Positions 23,810 to 34,964 of a DNA stretch of 64,000 nucleotides are shown one piece after another (position 1 is the stretch's first letter; each line of letters begins with the position of its first letter). The DNA comes from Ursus arctos (taxonomy: Eukaryota > Chordata > Mammalia > Carnivora > Ursidae): assembly GCF_023065955.2 (NCBI RefSeq), contig NW_026622997.1:24160001-24224000 (forward strand), written 5' to 3'. The notes under the pieces are model-generated. The model saw nothing but the letters and a program-made list of their open reading frames with translations. It did not search any database and was not told the origin of the DNA. The position numbers and the translations under genes are program-made.

Positions 23810-24635
23810 AACTTATTTTAGAGTACACAGTTGATTATATGTTTGAAATCAGAGTTGTGGCCAGTTATTAAAAAAAGAAAAAAAGTGGGGGAAAATACAC
23901 TTCTCTTTTTGAAAAAGACTATCACGTCCCGGAAGTAATTTTTTTTTGGGGGGGGGTGGTTAGGAGGTAAACAACATTATTGGTGAAAACAGTTAACTTG
24001 TTCTGTAGCAGCAGGCATGGTCTTGGGTGTTGGGAGACACAGGAGTTAAAAGATCTTAATCGAAATCATCAGTTTCATCGATGAAGTGAAGTCTCAGTGG
24101 GTCAAATGATCGGTTCCTATGGAACAGCTGGTGGGTCTCAGGTGCTTTGACTCCGTTCCATTGTTGTTGGTACTGTGCCAGGCCTTCCCCCCACTGCTGA
24201 AACCACAAGCTCAGAGATGGTGGGTGGGGGGGCAAGGGAGAAGTCATTGAGGCTTCCGGTCATAATTTCACCAACAGGACAAGATGGTTTGGAGAAGAGA
24301 ATGGAGGGAAAGACTAACATCAGGCAGAGCAACTAAGAACAGGATCAGCGTCAACAGGAAAGTTGCCACAAGGTGCTATAAGGAGGAACCACTTTGGGTA
24401 GAGAGCATCGGAGCAGGATTAGGAAGGAAAAGCATCGGCTGAAGGAACTTGAAGACAGGCCTCTAGAGTCAGGTGGGCTAGCATGGGAAGGGGCTGCAGA
24501 ATGCTCGAAGTCTTGCGGTCCATTCTGGTGTCCTAGGTAAGACTCAGGGCGGGCTGGCAAGGGTTGGATGTCAGGCCAAAGGTGTATCAGTGTGTGTGTT
24601 GCCGATGTGTTTGAACAGGTGAGCACTACAACTGA
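23810..24635. other. Unique or highly diverged L2-like sequence
   Basis: No gene seen. A T9G8 junction lies at 23940-23957. From about 24.3 kb the purine-rich character resembles antisense L2, but I cannot align it confidently. Confidence 0.4.
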
Positions 24636-24639
24636 GCCC

Positions 24640-25215
24640 AGGTGTGAAGAGGATGAATCTGGAAGCAGCAGAAAGGGTGGATTTCTGCAGGGCAAGAACA
24701 TAGTCAGACATAAGGGAGATTCTCGCCAGAGTAAAGGGAAGCGTTCACCAGGGCCTGAACTAAGGCAGTGGCAATTATGACCTTTGGGACACGTGAACTA
24801 GAAGCTGGACCTGGTTGGGGGGAAATTATGGGTTTCGTTTGGGACCTATCACATTTGAGACACTGGCCAGCTGTCCCTGGGGAAATGTCCAGCTGGCAGC
24901 TGGAAACCTGAGCCCAATGGTAGAAGCACTGAGCTGGGAGCAGAAGCGAGGCTGCCTATGTTTTGGGACAGGAGGAGGGAGAGGACATAAATGGGAGGCA
25001 TTCCGTATGTGAGGGGCTGCTCCGATGCAGCAGGACAGAAGCCAAGGCACCAAAGAAGTTCACAGCGGAAGGGGTGGTGGACAGTGTCGCCTGCGGCAGC
25101 AAGGCCAGGGAATGACCCCTGGGGCTGGGGGTGCCAGTGGTGTTAGCCCTACAGGCAGAGTACAGAATAACTAGGAACCTAGGCATTGAAGTGAAGGAGC
25201 AATTTAGTCTCACCT
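24640..25215 (-). mobile_element. L2 LINE fragment (antisense)
   Basis: Blocks such as 'gcctgaactaaggcagtggc' and 'atgggtttcgtttgggacct' followed by 'atgtccagctggcagctgg' follow the order of reversed L2. Divergence is high and there are internal gaps. There is no coding potential. Confidence 0.5.
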
Positions 25216-25239
25216 CAAGGGAGGATATAATTGAAGGAA

Positions 25240-25284
25240 GGATGTATAAATGAGTGAATGAATGAATGAATGAATGAATGAATG
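25240..25284 (+). repeat. (GAAT)n tetranucleotide repeat
   Basis: About ten near-perfect GAAT units lie immediately upstream of a CAN-SINE. A complementary (ATTC)n run follows the SINE at 25542-25568, giving an inverted arrangement. Confidence 0.9.
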
Positions 25285-25480
25285 AGGCACCTGGGTGGCT
25301 CAGCTGGTTGAGCTTTGATGCTTGATTTCCGCTCAGGTCATGGTCTCGGGGTCATGAGATCAAGCGTGGGGTGGGCTCCATGCTCAGTGCAGAGTCTGCT
25401 TGAGATTCTCCCTCTCCCTCTGCCCCTCCCCCCACTCATGTTCCCTCTCTCTGTCTTTCATGTAAATAAATAAATCTTAA
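25285..25480 (+). mobile_element. CAN-SINE
   Basis: The head 'gaggcacctgggtggctcag' merges directly into the (GAAT)n run. The tail 'aaataaataaatcttaaata' merges into a (TA)n tract, so the target duplication cannot be separated from the simple repeats. Confidence 0.92.
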
Positions 25481-25503
25481 ATATATATATATAATTATAT
25501 TTA

Positions 25504-25540
<37 letters not shown>

Positions 25541-25568
25541 GCATTCATTCATTCGTTCATTCATTCAC
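25481..25568 (+). repeat. (TA)n-(GA)n-(ATTC)n compound microsatellite
   Basis: It starts as TA-rich alternation, then (TA)n, (GA)n of about 18 bp, and 'gcattcattcattcgttcat'. The final part is the reverse complement of the repeat left of the SINE. Confidence 0.92.
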
Positions 25569-25574
25569 ATTAAT

Positions 25575-25988
25575 GTTGGAAGGACAGGCCCTGGCACAGG
25601 CGAGGCCCCGTGTCCCTTTAGAGGCAGCGTGGAAGCTGATGGCACAGAGGAGAGAAGTTAACAGAAAGGAAGTTTAGTGGGTACAGTGGGTGGCGGTTGC
25701 ACGAGACGGCGAGTGAGTGCAATGCCACTGAGCTGTGCACTGAAATATGGTGGAAGGCTTACATTGTATGCTGGTCTGCTTTACCACAATGAGACAGGGA
25801 GAGAATGACAGTCTTCCAGTTGCGTAGATGCAGAGGGGGAGGGACCCAAGGTGGGCTTCTGAGGGTGAAGCTTTAGCCATCGAGGCAGGACCAGCAGAAG
25901 CCCACAGGCCCAGGTGCCAGAATGGCCCCGTTTCAGGGGTGATGTGAGAGAGTCTTGGTAAGTCTCAATCCTCTCATGTCCGTTCTCT
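25575..25988. other. Unique sequence, no gene seen
   Basis: No repeat or exon was recognised. There is one 68-aa minus-strand frame. Confidence 0.4.
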
Positions 25989-25989
25989 A

Positions 25990-26460
25990 CTTGAAATCTG
26001 TCAGGGCTTCCCCATTTCTCTGAGGATAAAATTCTGAGTGTGCCCGGACCTCCAGGCCTGGCGTGAGCTGAACCCTGTGTGCCTCCCCAACTGTGTCATA
26101 GCTCCCGTCACACTCCTCAGTGCCGCCACCCAGGCCTCCTCGGGTCCCCCAGAGCACCAGGCACATTCCCTCTGAGCGGCCCCACTCATCCTTCGGGTTT
26201 CAGCCTCGACGTCCCTCCTGAGGAAGTCCTTCGAGGGCCCCTTTGGCGAAGTGGTCTCCCTCTTCCTCCGTTACCCTCAGTCACCGCAGCCGGCCGTTTC
26301 CTCCGTAGCCCCTGTCACGTTGTGGAATGACGCACTCACCGTCTCCCACTAGTCCGTGAGTGTATGGGGATGACACCACCACGACTGTCCTGTCCCTCCC
26401 CACAAAGCTCCCTCCGCACGTCGAAGGAGCTCAGTAAGCACGCGCTGAATGGAGGAATGA
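25990..26460 (+). mobile_element. L2 LINE 3' region
   Basis: The order 'ctgtcagggcttccccattt', 'gaggataaaattctgagtgt', 'cttcgggtttcagcctcgac' and 'gtcctgtccctccccacaaa', ending 'gctcagtaagcacgcgctga', is the classical L2 3' sequence. Overlapping frames here (108-130 aa) are by-products of the GC-rich L2 body. Confidence 0.75.
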
Positions 26461-26849
26461 CCCATCTCTTGACTTTTCGCAACAGTGCCCGGCAGCCTGG
26501 GCTCCGGAGAAAGACAGCAGAGGCCCGTGGGGCCATAGGCCTGGGAATGACATTTGGGACCGTGTGCGAGAAGCTGTGGGCAGCAGGGACCCACGAGCTC
26601 TGAGGAAAATGCACGGATGACCACAGGACGTTGAATAGACCGCGGGTGACGAAAGTACCCAAACAAGGAAGAGATGCAAAACTTGGTGCTCAGGTCCTAT
26701 TTGCGCTCCACACAGCAACTGGAGACGGGTCGAGCCGAAGAGCCCATTCACACCCCCACCCCTGTTTCCCGCGAGCCCAGCACAGCCTGAAACACGGCGG
26801 CCTAGAAGCCCCCCACTGGGCACTTGCTCCCCATCATCGTTTGCGTTCT

Positions 26850-26950
26850 ACACACTAGCTCACTTGATTCTCACAGCCATCCTCTAGAGTCGGTCATTCC
26901 TGGGGATCGGGCAGTGAGCAAGGTGGCAGAGCCCCCGTTAGACCCGGGCC
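26850..26950 (-). mobile_element. Possible MIR fragment
   Basis: The stretch 'ctcacttgattctcacagcc' followed by a diverged 'ggggatcgggcagtgagcaa' fits reversed MIR. It is short, so this is tentative. Confidence 0.4.
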
Positions 26951-26959
26951 TCTCTCTCC

Positions 26960-28334
26960 TTGCAGACGCTGGGCTCTCCTCACTCGCATACTGTTCCCCA
27001 GCGTGTGCGGCTTCGCATTGACCGGACTAACTCCAAAGCAGTCGCGGAGGATCGAAAGGCAGGCAACACGCTCAGAAGGTTTACCGCAGAGGCATCTTCC
27101 ATGTGCCCGTGTGACACAAATAGTTGGTCCCTCGCACAGCGTTTAATTGCCACATCACTTCCATTTGGACCTAAAATCTTCTCTTTTTGCAAACGACTGC
27201 TTAAAATGACCTTGCCCAGAAACCAACCCCTGCGTGTTGCTGACTCGACTGGAGAGCGCTCACGGATGCCCCACATATTGGATCCCATTTGGGGTCATCC
27301 TTTCTCTCCTTTTAAGCACCAAATGCTGTCTTTGGCACTTTGCAGATTGGACATAAGGTGTTCCCTTCAGGGGCGTAGAGGGAACGCCATAATTTTCTGC
27401 CCTGCTTCATGCTCTACTCGGCTTCAGTTTTTGCTGTTTATAAAAATTAATAGGACCGGTTGTATAGGGAACCGGGAGCCGCTTTTGGGGTGGAGTTTTG
27501 TTGAAATTCCAGCTTGGGAGCTTGGAAGGAAAAAGCCAGATCGAAGTGAGGTAATGCAAGGAAAAGTAAATATAAGGAGACAGGCTGGAGAGGATGATGA
27601 AGTGCCAGTCCCCCCTCACAGCACATTTCCAAGAAGAAACGTATTTTCGTGACCGGCTCACATGTCAGTAGTCAACCGGATGGATTATTTTGGCAAGAGT
27701 GAGTTCAGAAAATCTGCTTGATAATGTTCACCCAACCTGTATGGCCTTCCTGTTGATGTCAGTGTTTTCCAGAGAAGTGAGTGCCCCTGAGCCACAAGGA
27801 GGGTGCGACCCCAGGCAGGAAACCTTCCCAAACCGGCCTGCTTTGGGTAACGTCGAGACGGTTCCATTTAATGCAGAATGACCGTTGCACGGCAGAGGGA
27901 ATGTTGATGTCAAGGCCCCAGGAATTATTTTTCCTCAGTTGCACATACATCTGCTTCGCTGTTAGAGTGGCGACAGCACATGTGGGACAGATTAAAGTGA
28001 CACAGAGTACAGTGAGATGGTCTTACGGCAAGTGCTAGAAACAGTGGTAAGGGTCCGTCTCATCTTCATCAGACCACAGCTGTGGAACTAAATTAGCCTG
28101 CTAATAACCTCTTGTGGACAAGCTTTACCCAGGGGCGAATGACTGAAAAACAATACATTTCGCTTTTAATCATGATGAAGATTCCTGTTCATGCGATGAG
28201 AACCTCACACGTCACCCCGCAGATACAAAGAGGGTTGTGAAACCTTCAGGAAGCCGTGTGCAGTGTACGTGGGTACCCACACTCTTCGCCATCAGAGGGC
28301 CCTGTTTATAAATCACAGCGTTTTTAAATACAAG
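26960..28334. other. Unique sequence with a 230-aa open frame
   Basis: The plus-strand frame 26960-27652 is the longest in the window. It starts MQTLGSPHSHTV, is rich in Arg and Pro, and has no recognised domain. Short frames overlap it on the minus strand. The sequence from 28.05 to 28.2 kb is AT-rich with homeodomain-like 'taattagcctgctaataa' and resembles conserved non-coding DNA. No gene is called. Confidence 0.4.
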
Positions 28335-28795
28335 GATGTATTGAGTTCTCTAGGGCTGTGGTACAAAGAACCCCACTGCCTGGGGGGCTTACACAGCAGA
28401 AAGGGATTGTCCCAGATCTGGAGGCTGGAAGTCCAAGATCAAGGTGTCGGTAGGGTTGATTCCTTCTGAGGCCGGGAGGGAGAACCTGTCCCAGGCCCCT
28501 CCTCTGGTTTCTGCTGGTTGTTGGAGTTCTCGGGTGCTCCTTGGTTTTGAGAAGCACCACCCTGACCTTGGCCTTTGCTTTTCACAGTGCGTTCTCCTTG
28601 GTGAATGTGTCTGGATCCAAATTTCTCCTTTTATAAGAACACCAGTCATACAGAATGAGCGCCCACCCTGCTCCAGTAACTAATTACCTTTACAGTGACC
28701 CTCTTCCCACATAAGGCCACATTCTGAGGTGCTGTGGGTTAGAACTTCAACATATGAACTGGGGGGCGGGGGGCATAATTCAAGCCATAACAAAA
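28335..28795 (-). mobile_element. MLT1-like (ERVL-MaLR) LTR remnant
   Basis: It has the same block order as the copies at 661 and 5578: 'ctctagggctgtggtacaaa', 'tctggaggctggaagtccaa', 'atcaaggtgtcggtagggtt', 'aagaacaccagtca' and 'cataattcaagccataac'. This is the longest of the three and has no internal proviral sequence. Confidence 0.62.
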
Positions 28796-28867
28796 GAGTT
28801 GGTCCTATATCTTAGGAGGTTGTTAACTGGTTTATAGACAATACAGGCTCTTCATTTCTCTTTTCTG

Positions 28868-28906
28868 TGTTTTTGTTGTTGTTGTTGTTATTTTTGTGTG
28901 TTTTTT
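28868..28906 (+). repeat. (GTT)n/T-rich tract
   Basis: A short GTT run is followed by T-rich sequence. Confidence 0.8.
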
Positions 28907-28949
28907 GCTTCCCAGCTTCTTATAACAGAAATTACTAAAGAAAGAGGCT

Positions 28950-29158
28950 GGGGCGCCTAGATGGTTCAGTAGTTTAAGCGTCTGCCTTCCGCTTGGGTCA
29001 TGGTCCCAGGGTCCGGGAATAGAGCACTACGTTGGGCTCCTTGCTCAGCGGGGAGTCTGCTTCTCCCTCTCCCTCTGCCTCCCGCCCCCTACCACTCGTA
29101 CTCTCTCTGTGTCTCTCTTTCTTTTTCAAATAAATAAAATCTTAAAAAAAAAAAAAAA
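28950..29158 (+). mobile_element. CAN-SINE
   Basis: The head 'ggggcgcctagatggttcag' is mutated in the A-box. The middle is 'ctccttgctcagcggggagt' and the tail 'caaataaataaaatctt' is followed by an A15 run and a G8 run. Confidence 0.93.
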
Positions 29159-29159
29159 G

Positions 29160-30733
29160 GGGGGGGAAGAAAATAAAGTTCAAGCCAGTGTATCTCACTT
29201 TGTTGCACTAAAGCTTTGGTAACTGGTTGGGGGTCAAAACAAGGCTTTTAGTTCATAGTGGGTATAGGTGGCTTCCCGTCGCAATGATAAATAACAGGGC
29301 AGTGGCCGAGGCCAGAAGGGCCAGAACTAATTATAAATGACAATGATGAAGTAAGGACTGTCATCTAGCCTGAAGTCAGGCACAGCGTTCGTGTGTCTTG
29401 TTCTTACGATGCTCTTTGACACCTGCGGGGACGTACGGGTGGCAGCTTCCTCTCCGGGTTGACCTGAGGGTGTCTGCACCACACAGCAGAGCTGGGGCGT
29501 CGCTGTCTGGACTCCCAGGACGCAGGATGGGCCACGCTTGAGACATGCTCTCAGAGCTGGTAGGCTTTCACACCCACACACAGGCCTGTTTGCGGGTCAA
29601 AACATGATGCAGCCCTTATTTAAAAAAAAACAAAAACAAAAACAAAAAAAACCTCTTCCTTCCCCTACTTCCCTGCCTCGTTTTCTTTTGAACCCATTCC
29701 CAAGACCTCATGTGAGACATGCTGTTTTGCCCCATCTTTCTATCTTATTAACTGATTTTTAGGGGAAAGGGTTTTAACAGCTTTCTCCTAGGGAAATTAT
29801 TCCGGCATTTCAACCACCAGAGTTTTTCCAGAACATTTCAAACCTCAGCAGAGAGTTTTTAAGGTACCCAGGAGAAGATGTTTAGAAAATGAAATTTCAT
29901 TTTACTGATTGCCGCGCTGCCCAGCTTTGAGAGGGCTGTGGTCAGGGTTACGGGAGAGCGGCACCAGGGCAGATTACAACACAGCGCTGACCTTTTCCTG
30001 CCCAGCCCAAGCTCCAAAACAAAACCAACCCCATCTTACTAAACCATACCTGCGTCTTTTCTGGGAAATGCCCCAGAATGCAAACTTGTTTGTTTTTTAA
30101 GATGGTTTTCCTTGCCTCAGAGAACAATCCCGAAACTTAAGTCAATAAGGTTCTCATGGTACAGAAGCATTTTGCCTCCTCGGGTTGAGCTGGGGCTTTT
30201 TTTCCCCTTCCTTTTTTTAACGCACGTCAAATGCTGCACATCCCAGTTTGTTCTGGGCAGCTCACGCAGTCTTAATCTTAAAAATATGAAAATTAAAAGG
30301 CATAATTAGAGCTAAAACGGGACACTTTATTTTTAAACCAAAAGAAGCAAAAACAGCAACAGAGAAGAAAAGAGTCTAATTAGGGCCGTCTCTGGGGCAA
30401 ACACACACGTTAGACCCTGTCCCTTCTGCTTTCCCTTGGTGCCCTTCGCCTCCTCACCTGCTCCCAGCCTCCTCTCCCCTCCCCTGCTGTAGCTCTTGGG
30501 TTCTCATTCCGTCCCAGCTCCATCCACTGAAATAACGAACCTTTAGGAACAAATTTAATCTGTCTTTGTAACAATGCACTTTTCCCTCTCCAGAATAAAG
30601 GGGGGTTTAGGGATGAGGATGTGCTCAGCCCAGGGAATGAATTGCTGGCTTTGGGTAAGGTTGGCTCTAGGTGGCACAGCTCTATTTGCCTACTGGTGTA
30701 AACCCGAAACATAATGGCCCGTAGTCATTAAGC
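29160..30733. other. Unique sequence, possible conserved non-coding element
   Basis: No gene was seen. At 29.8-30.32 kb the sequence has a dense unique texture with an 18-bp perfect palindrome (29886-29903) and AT-rich motifs such as 'aaggcataattagagctaaa'. No interspersed repeat is apparent there. Conservation is a guess that cannot be tested here. Confidence 0.4.
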
Positions 30734-30744
30734 ACGTGTTATGC

Positions 30745-30939
30745 GAGCGCCTGGGTGGCTTAGTCCATTAAGTGTCTGCCTTCAGCTCAGGTCCTGATCT
30801 CAGGGTGCTGGGATTGAGTCCCGAGTTGGGCTCCCTGCTCAGTGGGGAGTCTGCTTCTCCCTCTCTCTCTGCTCCTCCCCGCACTCATGCGCGCCCTCTC
30901 TCTCTCAAATAAATAAATAAAAATCTGTAAAAAAAAAAA
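30745..30939 (+). mobile_element. CAN-SINE
   Basis: The head is 'gcgcctgggtggcttagtcc', the middle 'cccgagttgggctccctgct', the tail 'aaataaataaataaaaatct'. Target copies 'acgtgttatgc' and 'atgtattatgc' flank it. Confidence 0.93.
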
Positions 30940-30964
30940 TGTATTATGCACTTAGATGTTGACT

Positions 30965-31090
30965 CATTTGTGTTTTTTAACAACCTGTGATGACATGTGC
31001 CGTGATTTCATCTTACAAGCGAAGAATTTGAGGGTCACAAGTTACCTGGCAGTCCTGGCAAAGAGGGGAGAGGAACCCGGGTCTTTCTGA
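30965..31090 (-). mobile_element. MIR fragment
   Basis: The string 'tgatttcatcttacaagcga' followed by 'agggtcacaagttacctggc' and 'gaggaacccgggtctttct' follows reversed MIR order. Confidence 0.65.
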
Positions 31091-31317
31091 CTGAAACTTG
31101 AACCATAAAAATGTAATAACCAGGGGGAAAGAACCAAGAGAACATCGAGGCAGAGGCCACAGAGTGTTCTTGAAGCAGAGTTACTCAAGGTTCAGGACTT
31201 GAGAGGGTCAGGGAAAGTCACCGAGTTCCAGTATTTTCCATCTTCCTTTCACCACAGGGAAGGCTGGGTGTGTTCCTGGCCGCAGATGAGGCCTGGGGGG
31301 AAAACTTAAACTGGTTA

Positions 31318-31670
31318 AAAGATCAGATGTGTGCGTACAGTGGAATATCAGTCAGCCTTTAAGAAAAGAAGGAAATCCTGCCCCATGTGACAGTATGGAG
31401 GAACCCCAAGGATGTTATGCTAAGTGAAATAAGCCAGTCACCGAGGAACAAGCACCGCATGATTCCACTTACAGGAGGAATCGAAAATCGTCAGCCTCCT
31501 AGAAACAGGGGAACAGCGGTTGCTGGGCCTGGGGTCGGGGGGTGAGTCTCTGTTCAGAAGACAAAATGTCAGAGTTCATATAAGATAACTGCGTTCCAGA
31601 GTCTGCTGTGCAGCTGTGTCTCCCGTTAACGGTACTGTGTCCTACGCTTAACGATCTGTTACGAGGATGG
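31318..31670 (+). mobile_element. Old L1 3' end fragment
   Basis: It contains 'acagtggaatatcagtcagc', 'gttatgctaagtgaaataag' and 'gcatgattccacttacagga', the hallmark of the ORF2-3'UTR junction of L1M-type elements in sense orientation. It is 5' truncated and diverged. Confidence 0.8.
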
Positions 31671-31674
31671 GGCC

Positions 31675-33235
31675 TGACTGGTGGATTGGTGGGGTGAAGG
31701 GTCAGGGGAGGACTCAGTGAATGGAGGGATCCCAGGTCCCAGACAGGAGGCGAGGGAAGCAGGGCAGTGGATGTTTTTCCTGACTCTCTCGCCCTTTCCA
31801 TCTTGCTGGCTGCAGCATTCTGTCCTCACCTCCAGCTGCCAGGCCTGCTTCCAGGCTGGAAGGATTTCAGAAGGTGTCCGCTGCGTCTGTCCCCTTCCGT
31901 CAGGATATCACTCTCAAAGACACCCCCAGTGGTCCGGGGCTTGTGTCTCGCTAACTCGGGGTCTCCCTGGGCTGAAAAGGAGCCTGGAGAAACAAGTCAT
32001 CCGCCGGAATTATAGCTCCGAGAGAGGGGCGTGGTGGGCAAGGAGCGGCGTCCGTGGCCGCGGTTGCCGTTCACACTTGAGTGTAAATAACTGATCGGTT
32101 TGCTTCTCACCTGAAGTCCGTTACGCTGGGAGAAAGGAACTGGGAGAGGCACACAGATGGGAAGTAGACCCACGGTGAGGAAAAGGACGGGTCGTTTCAA
32201 CAGACAGTGCGCTTTAGGGAAATTTCTGAGCAGTTCAAAGCGCAGATTGCCGTGGAGACAGAAAACAGCCGGACAGTGGAGGGCACCCAGGGTGGGCGCA
32301 GGGCCCCAGGATCCAATGGGGGGGATGGCAGCAGGAAGGGATGGCAGCAGTGATGAACCCGAGCGATTGTGTCATGTTCCCAGAATGGACAGTTTTTCTG
32401 GTGCACCAGCTGCTAAACCTCTTCCCCGGTGCCCTTCTTCGCTGCGCACACTGACCCTCGCAGACGCCTGCTCTGAGAAACACACAGCCAGGACCCTTGC
32501 CGGGTGACCAAGAAGGATGCTCCTGTCGTGCGGCTGCAGGGGGAGGAGCCTAAGGAACCGACTGGCCCCCGGGGCTCCTGGCCCGTGTGCCCTCTGGAAG
32601 GCCGCCTGGTCCTCACGCAGCTGCACGGTCTGGGATGAAGCCTCGATACACCCTGGCAACTGCCTTCACTCCACCAAAGACCATTGGGGCCAATCTTGAA
32701 TTCCTTTATCAGGAACACGACCAATCATGAATTAATTCAGTGCAAGGAGCCAAAAGGAGAGGAGATCCTAAATCGTTCCACTGGATTTCTTCTCCCTCAT
32801 TTTCTTCCAGTTGATTTTATTTCGGTTTCATCTCGACGTTTCCTGAGCTGCAAAGGCGTGGGTTCCCTCCACACACACCCGCCCCACGATGAGGTCAAGG
32901 CGATGGGCTTGGGGAGGATTCTCACCTCCTTGGTCTCCCGATGGACAGAGCTGCAGGCGGCTCTCAAAGGCAGACACTGATTCTTTGTGGGCACCGCGGT
33001 GGGTGACTCACCAGAGGTCATCCGTGGAGCCAGAGGAAAGCTGCCATCCTTCTCGGGACTTGCAGCTGACCTCACAGGCGGCACGACGCCCAGAGAAGGG
33101 TTTGCCCTGCGGTGTAAAGTCTCTCGTTTCTACTTTACGCCTTTGGCATCAATTGCTGGAAGATGATTTTTTCAAACTTGCCTTATTTAAAGAGATTCTA
33201 TTGATTTGTTGCTGTACTGCGCTTTCAAATTACAA
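31675..33235. other. GC-rich unique sequence, no gene seen
   Basis: Many overlapping frames (82-168 aa) occur on both strands, which is expected from high GC. CpG-bearing patches exist near 32.0-32.1 kb, but CpG density does not look like an island. No domain was recognised. Confidence 0.4.
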
Positions 33236-33412
33236 GGGGCGCCTGGGGGGCCCTGTTGTTAAGTGTCTGCCTTTGGCTCAGGTCGTGATCTCAGGGTCCT
33301 GGGATCGAGTTCCGCATCGGGCTCCCTGGTCAGCAGGGGAGTCTGTTTCTCTCTCTGTCTGCTGCTCCCCCTGCTTGTGCTCTCTCTCCCTCTGACAAAT
33401 AAAATATTTTTT
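33236..33412 (+). mobile_element. CAN-SINE
   Basis: The head 'ggggcgcctggggggccctg' has a mutated A-box. It carries 'atctcagggtcctgggatcg', a pyrimidine-rich region and the tail 'ctgacaaataaaatattttt'. Confidence 0.92.
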
Positions 33413-33419
33413 TAAAAAA

Positions 33420-33952
33420 ATCAAATAAAATATTAGTTATTTGGGGCAAGTCAGATAATGAAGACTGTTCTATTTATTTTAGAATTTTGATAACCTAGTG
33501 AAATTAATAGGCGAAAACAGTTTAATTAATCCTCTCAATTACCAAAATATATTTATCAAGTGCTAGTGCTAGAGAGGCTCCATGAGGCATTGTATAAAGA
33601 CAAAAAAATCCGTAATCTTCTGGGAAGTCATTTTCAACCTAGGGAATGAATTGATATTTTCTATTCAAGCCCACAAATTAATTGCAATGCGATTTGAAAA
33701 TTAATTGCTGTACAATTGACTGTAGGTTCAACTTTCTTTTTTCCGTGGCCTCACAGGTCCTTGTAGATGCTCGCACTGTTTTGCTACATTAAATTCCAAC
33801 TCCCCATTTATTTGCTTGTCTCCTCTACCAGCCAGGAAGCTCCAAAATGATTTGGGGCGAATAAATACGTGTCTGGCAATCAGGAGGAGAGCAAAACCGA
33901 ACCGCGAGCACTGAGTTAAAGCAGTTGTATGAAGGGTGGTAATTCCTGGAAT
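33420..33952. other. AT-rich unique sequence, no gene seen
   Basis: No open frame of note and no recognised repeat. It is bordered by a SINE and a truncated L1. Confidence 0.4.
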
Positions 33953-33968
33953 AGAAGTGCTCAGTTGA

Positions 33969-34174
33969 TGAGGGCTTCAGAGGGGAGGGGGTGGGGGAAT
34001 GGGACAGACTGGTGATGGGTAGTAAGAAGGGCACGTATTGCATGGTGCGCTGGGTGTTATACGCAACTAATGAATCATGGAACTTTACATCAAAAACTAG
34101 GGATGTACTGTATGGTGACTAACATAATATAATAAAAAATTATTATAAAAAAATAAAAAATTAAAAAAATTAAA
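33969..34174 (+). mobile_element. 5'-truncated carnivore L1 (3' UTR only)
   Basis: It is flanked by a perfect 16-bp target duplication 'agaagtgctcagttga' (33953-33968 and 34175-34190). The body contains 'gcgctgggtgttatacgcaa', 'ctaatgaatcatggaacttt' and 'tggtgactaacataatataa', then an A-rich tail. This is the 3' UTR of young carnivore L1. Confidence 0.92.
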
Positions 34175-34190
34175 AGAAGTGCTCAGTTGA

Positions 34191-34588
34191 AGGCACACAC
34201 TTACTCCGAGAGCAGTATAAAAACCCACAGAAACACGCGCATCTTAGTCCCCCAAACTTAGCTAGGATCCTCCTGGCGGTGGAGATGAGCAGGAGCGGAC
34301 GTGAAAAGTTCATTTTCAGACCTTCAGTCTTTGCTTCTCCATCCAGCTCTGACAGCTCCCCCATTCATTCACACCCTCAACTGCCTCTGAGCTGGACACC
34401 CCTGACCCCACCAACTCGCAGGCCTGAATGGCATCCCTTCCCTTTATAGAGACCAGCCAGTGCCTCGTCATCATCATCTCAAAAGAAAAGACACCAAGCA
34501 CCTCGTCGTGGTCAGCCTGCTGGGCTCCGCCCTCCCCACCCACTCTCCACCTGCCGCCAAGTTCGCCATATGCATTAGTCATGATACA
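34191..34588. other. Unique sequence, no gene seen
   Basis: No exon was recognised. It may contain diverged L2 upstream of the clearer L2 segment at 34590. Confidence 0.35.
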
Positions 34589-34589
34589 T

Positions 34590-34960
34590 TTCTTGCAGCT
34601 CTTGAGCTTGCTGTGTTGTTTCCCACCTCTGCGCTTTGGTGCCTGCTGTTCCGTCTGCGCGGACTATCTCTCCTCCCTTTGTCTTCCTGCAACCCCATGT
34701 TCAGAGGTTCAAACTCAGCCCAAGGGTTAAGTCCATCGAGAATCCTCCCTTCCTCTTGTCTCTTCCTTCGTGACCAGCTTTCTCTGCTTCGGTGTTAACA
34801 CCTCTCATTCCATCTTCGTCACTTTGTTTCTGTGACTGTCTCCCAACGCCGGCAGAAACTGGGTCTAGTTCGTCTGCCCGCTCTGAGGTTCCACGTGATA
34901 TCTGCTACGTTGTGGGCACCCAAGTCGTATCTGTGGGGATGACTGAGTGAAGGAATGGAT
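34590..34960 (+). mobile_element. L2 LINE 3' region
   Basis: 'gctttggtgcctgctgttcc', 'ggttcaaactcagcccaagg', 'aagtccatcgagaatcctcc' and 'tgtgggcacccaagtcgtat' follow the L2 3' order. The 100-112-aa frames here are incidental. Confidence 0.65.
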
Positions 34961-34964
34961 GTGG

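Noticed and set aside
31900..32600. Possible CpG island or promoter
   Set aside because: GC content is raised, but CpG is not dense over 200 bp or more, and there is no adjoining exon-like sequence.
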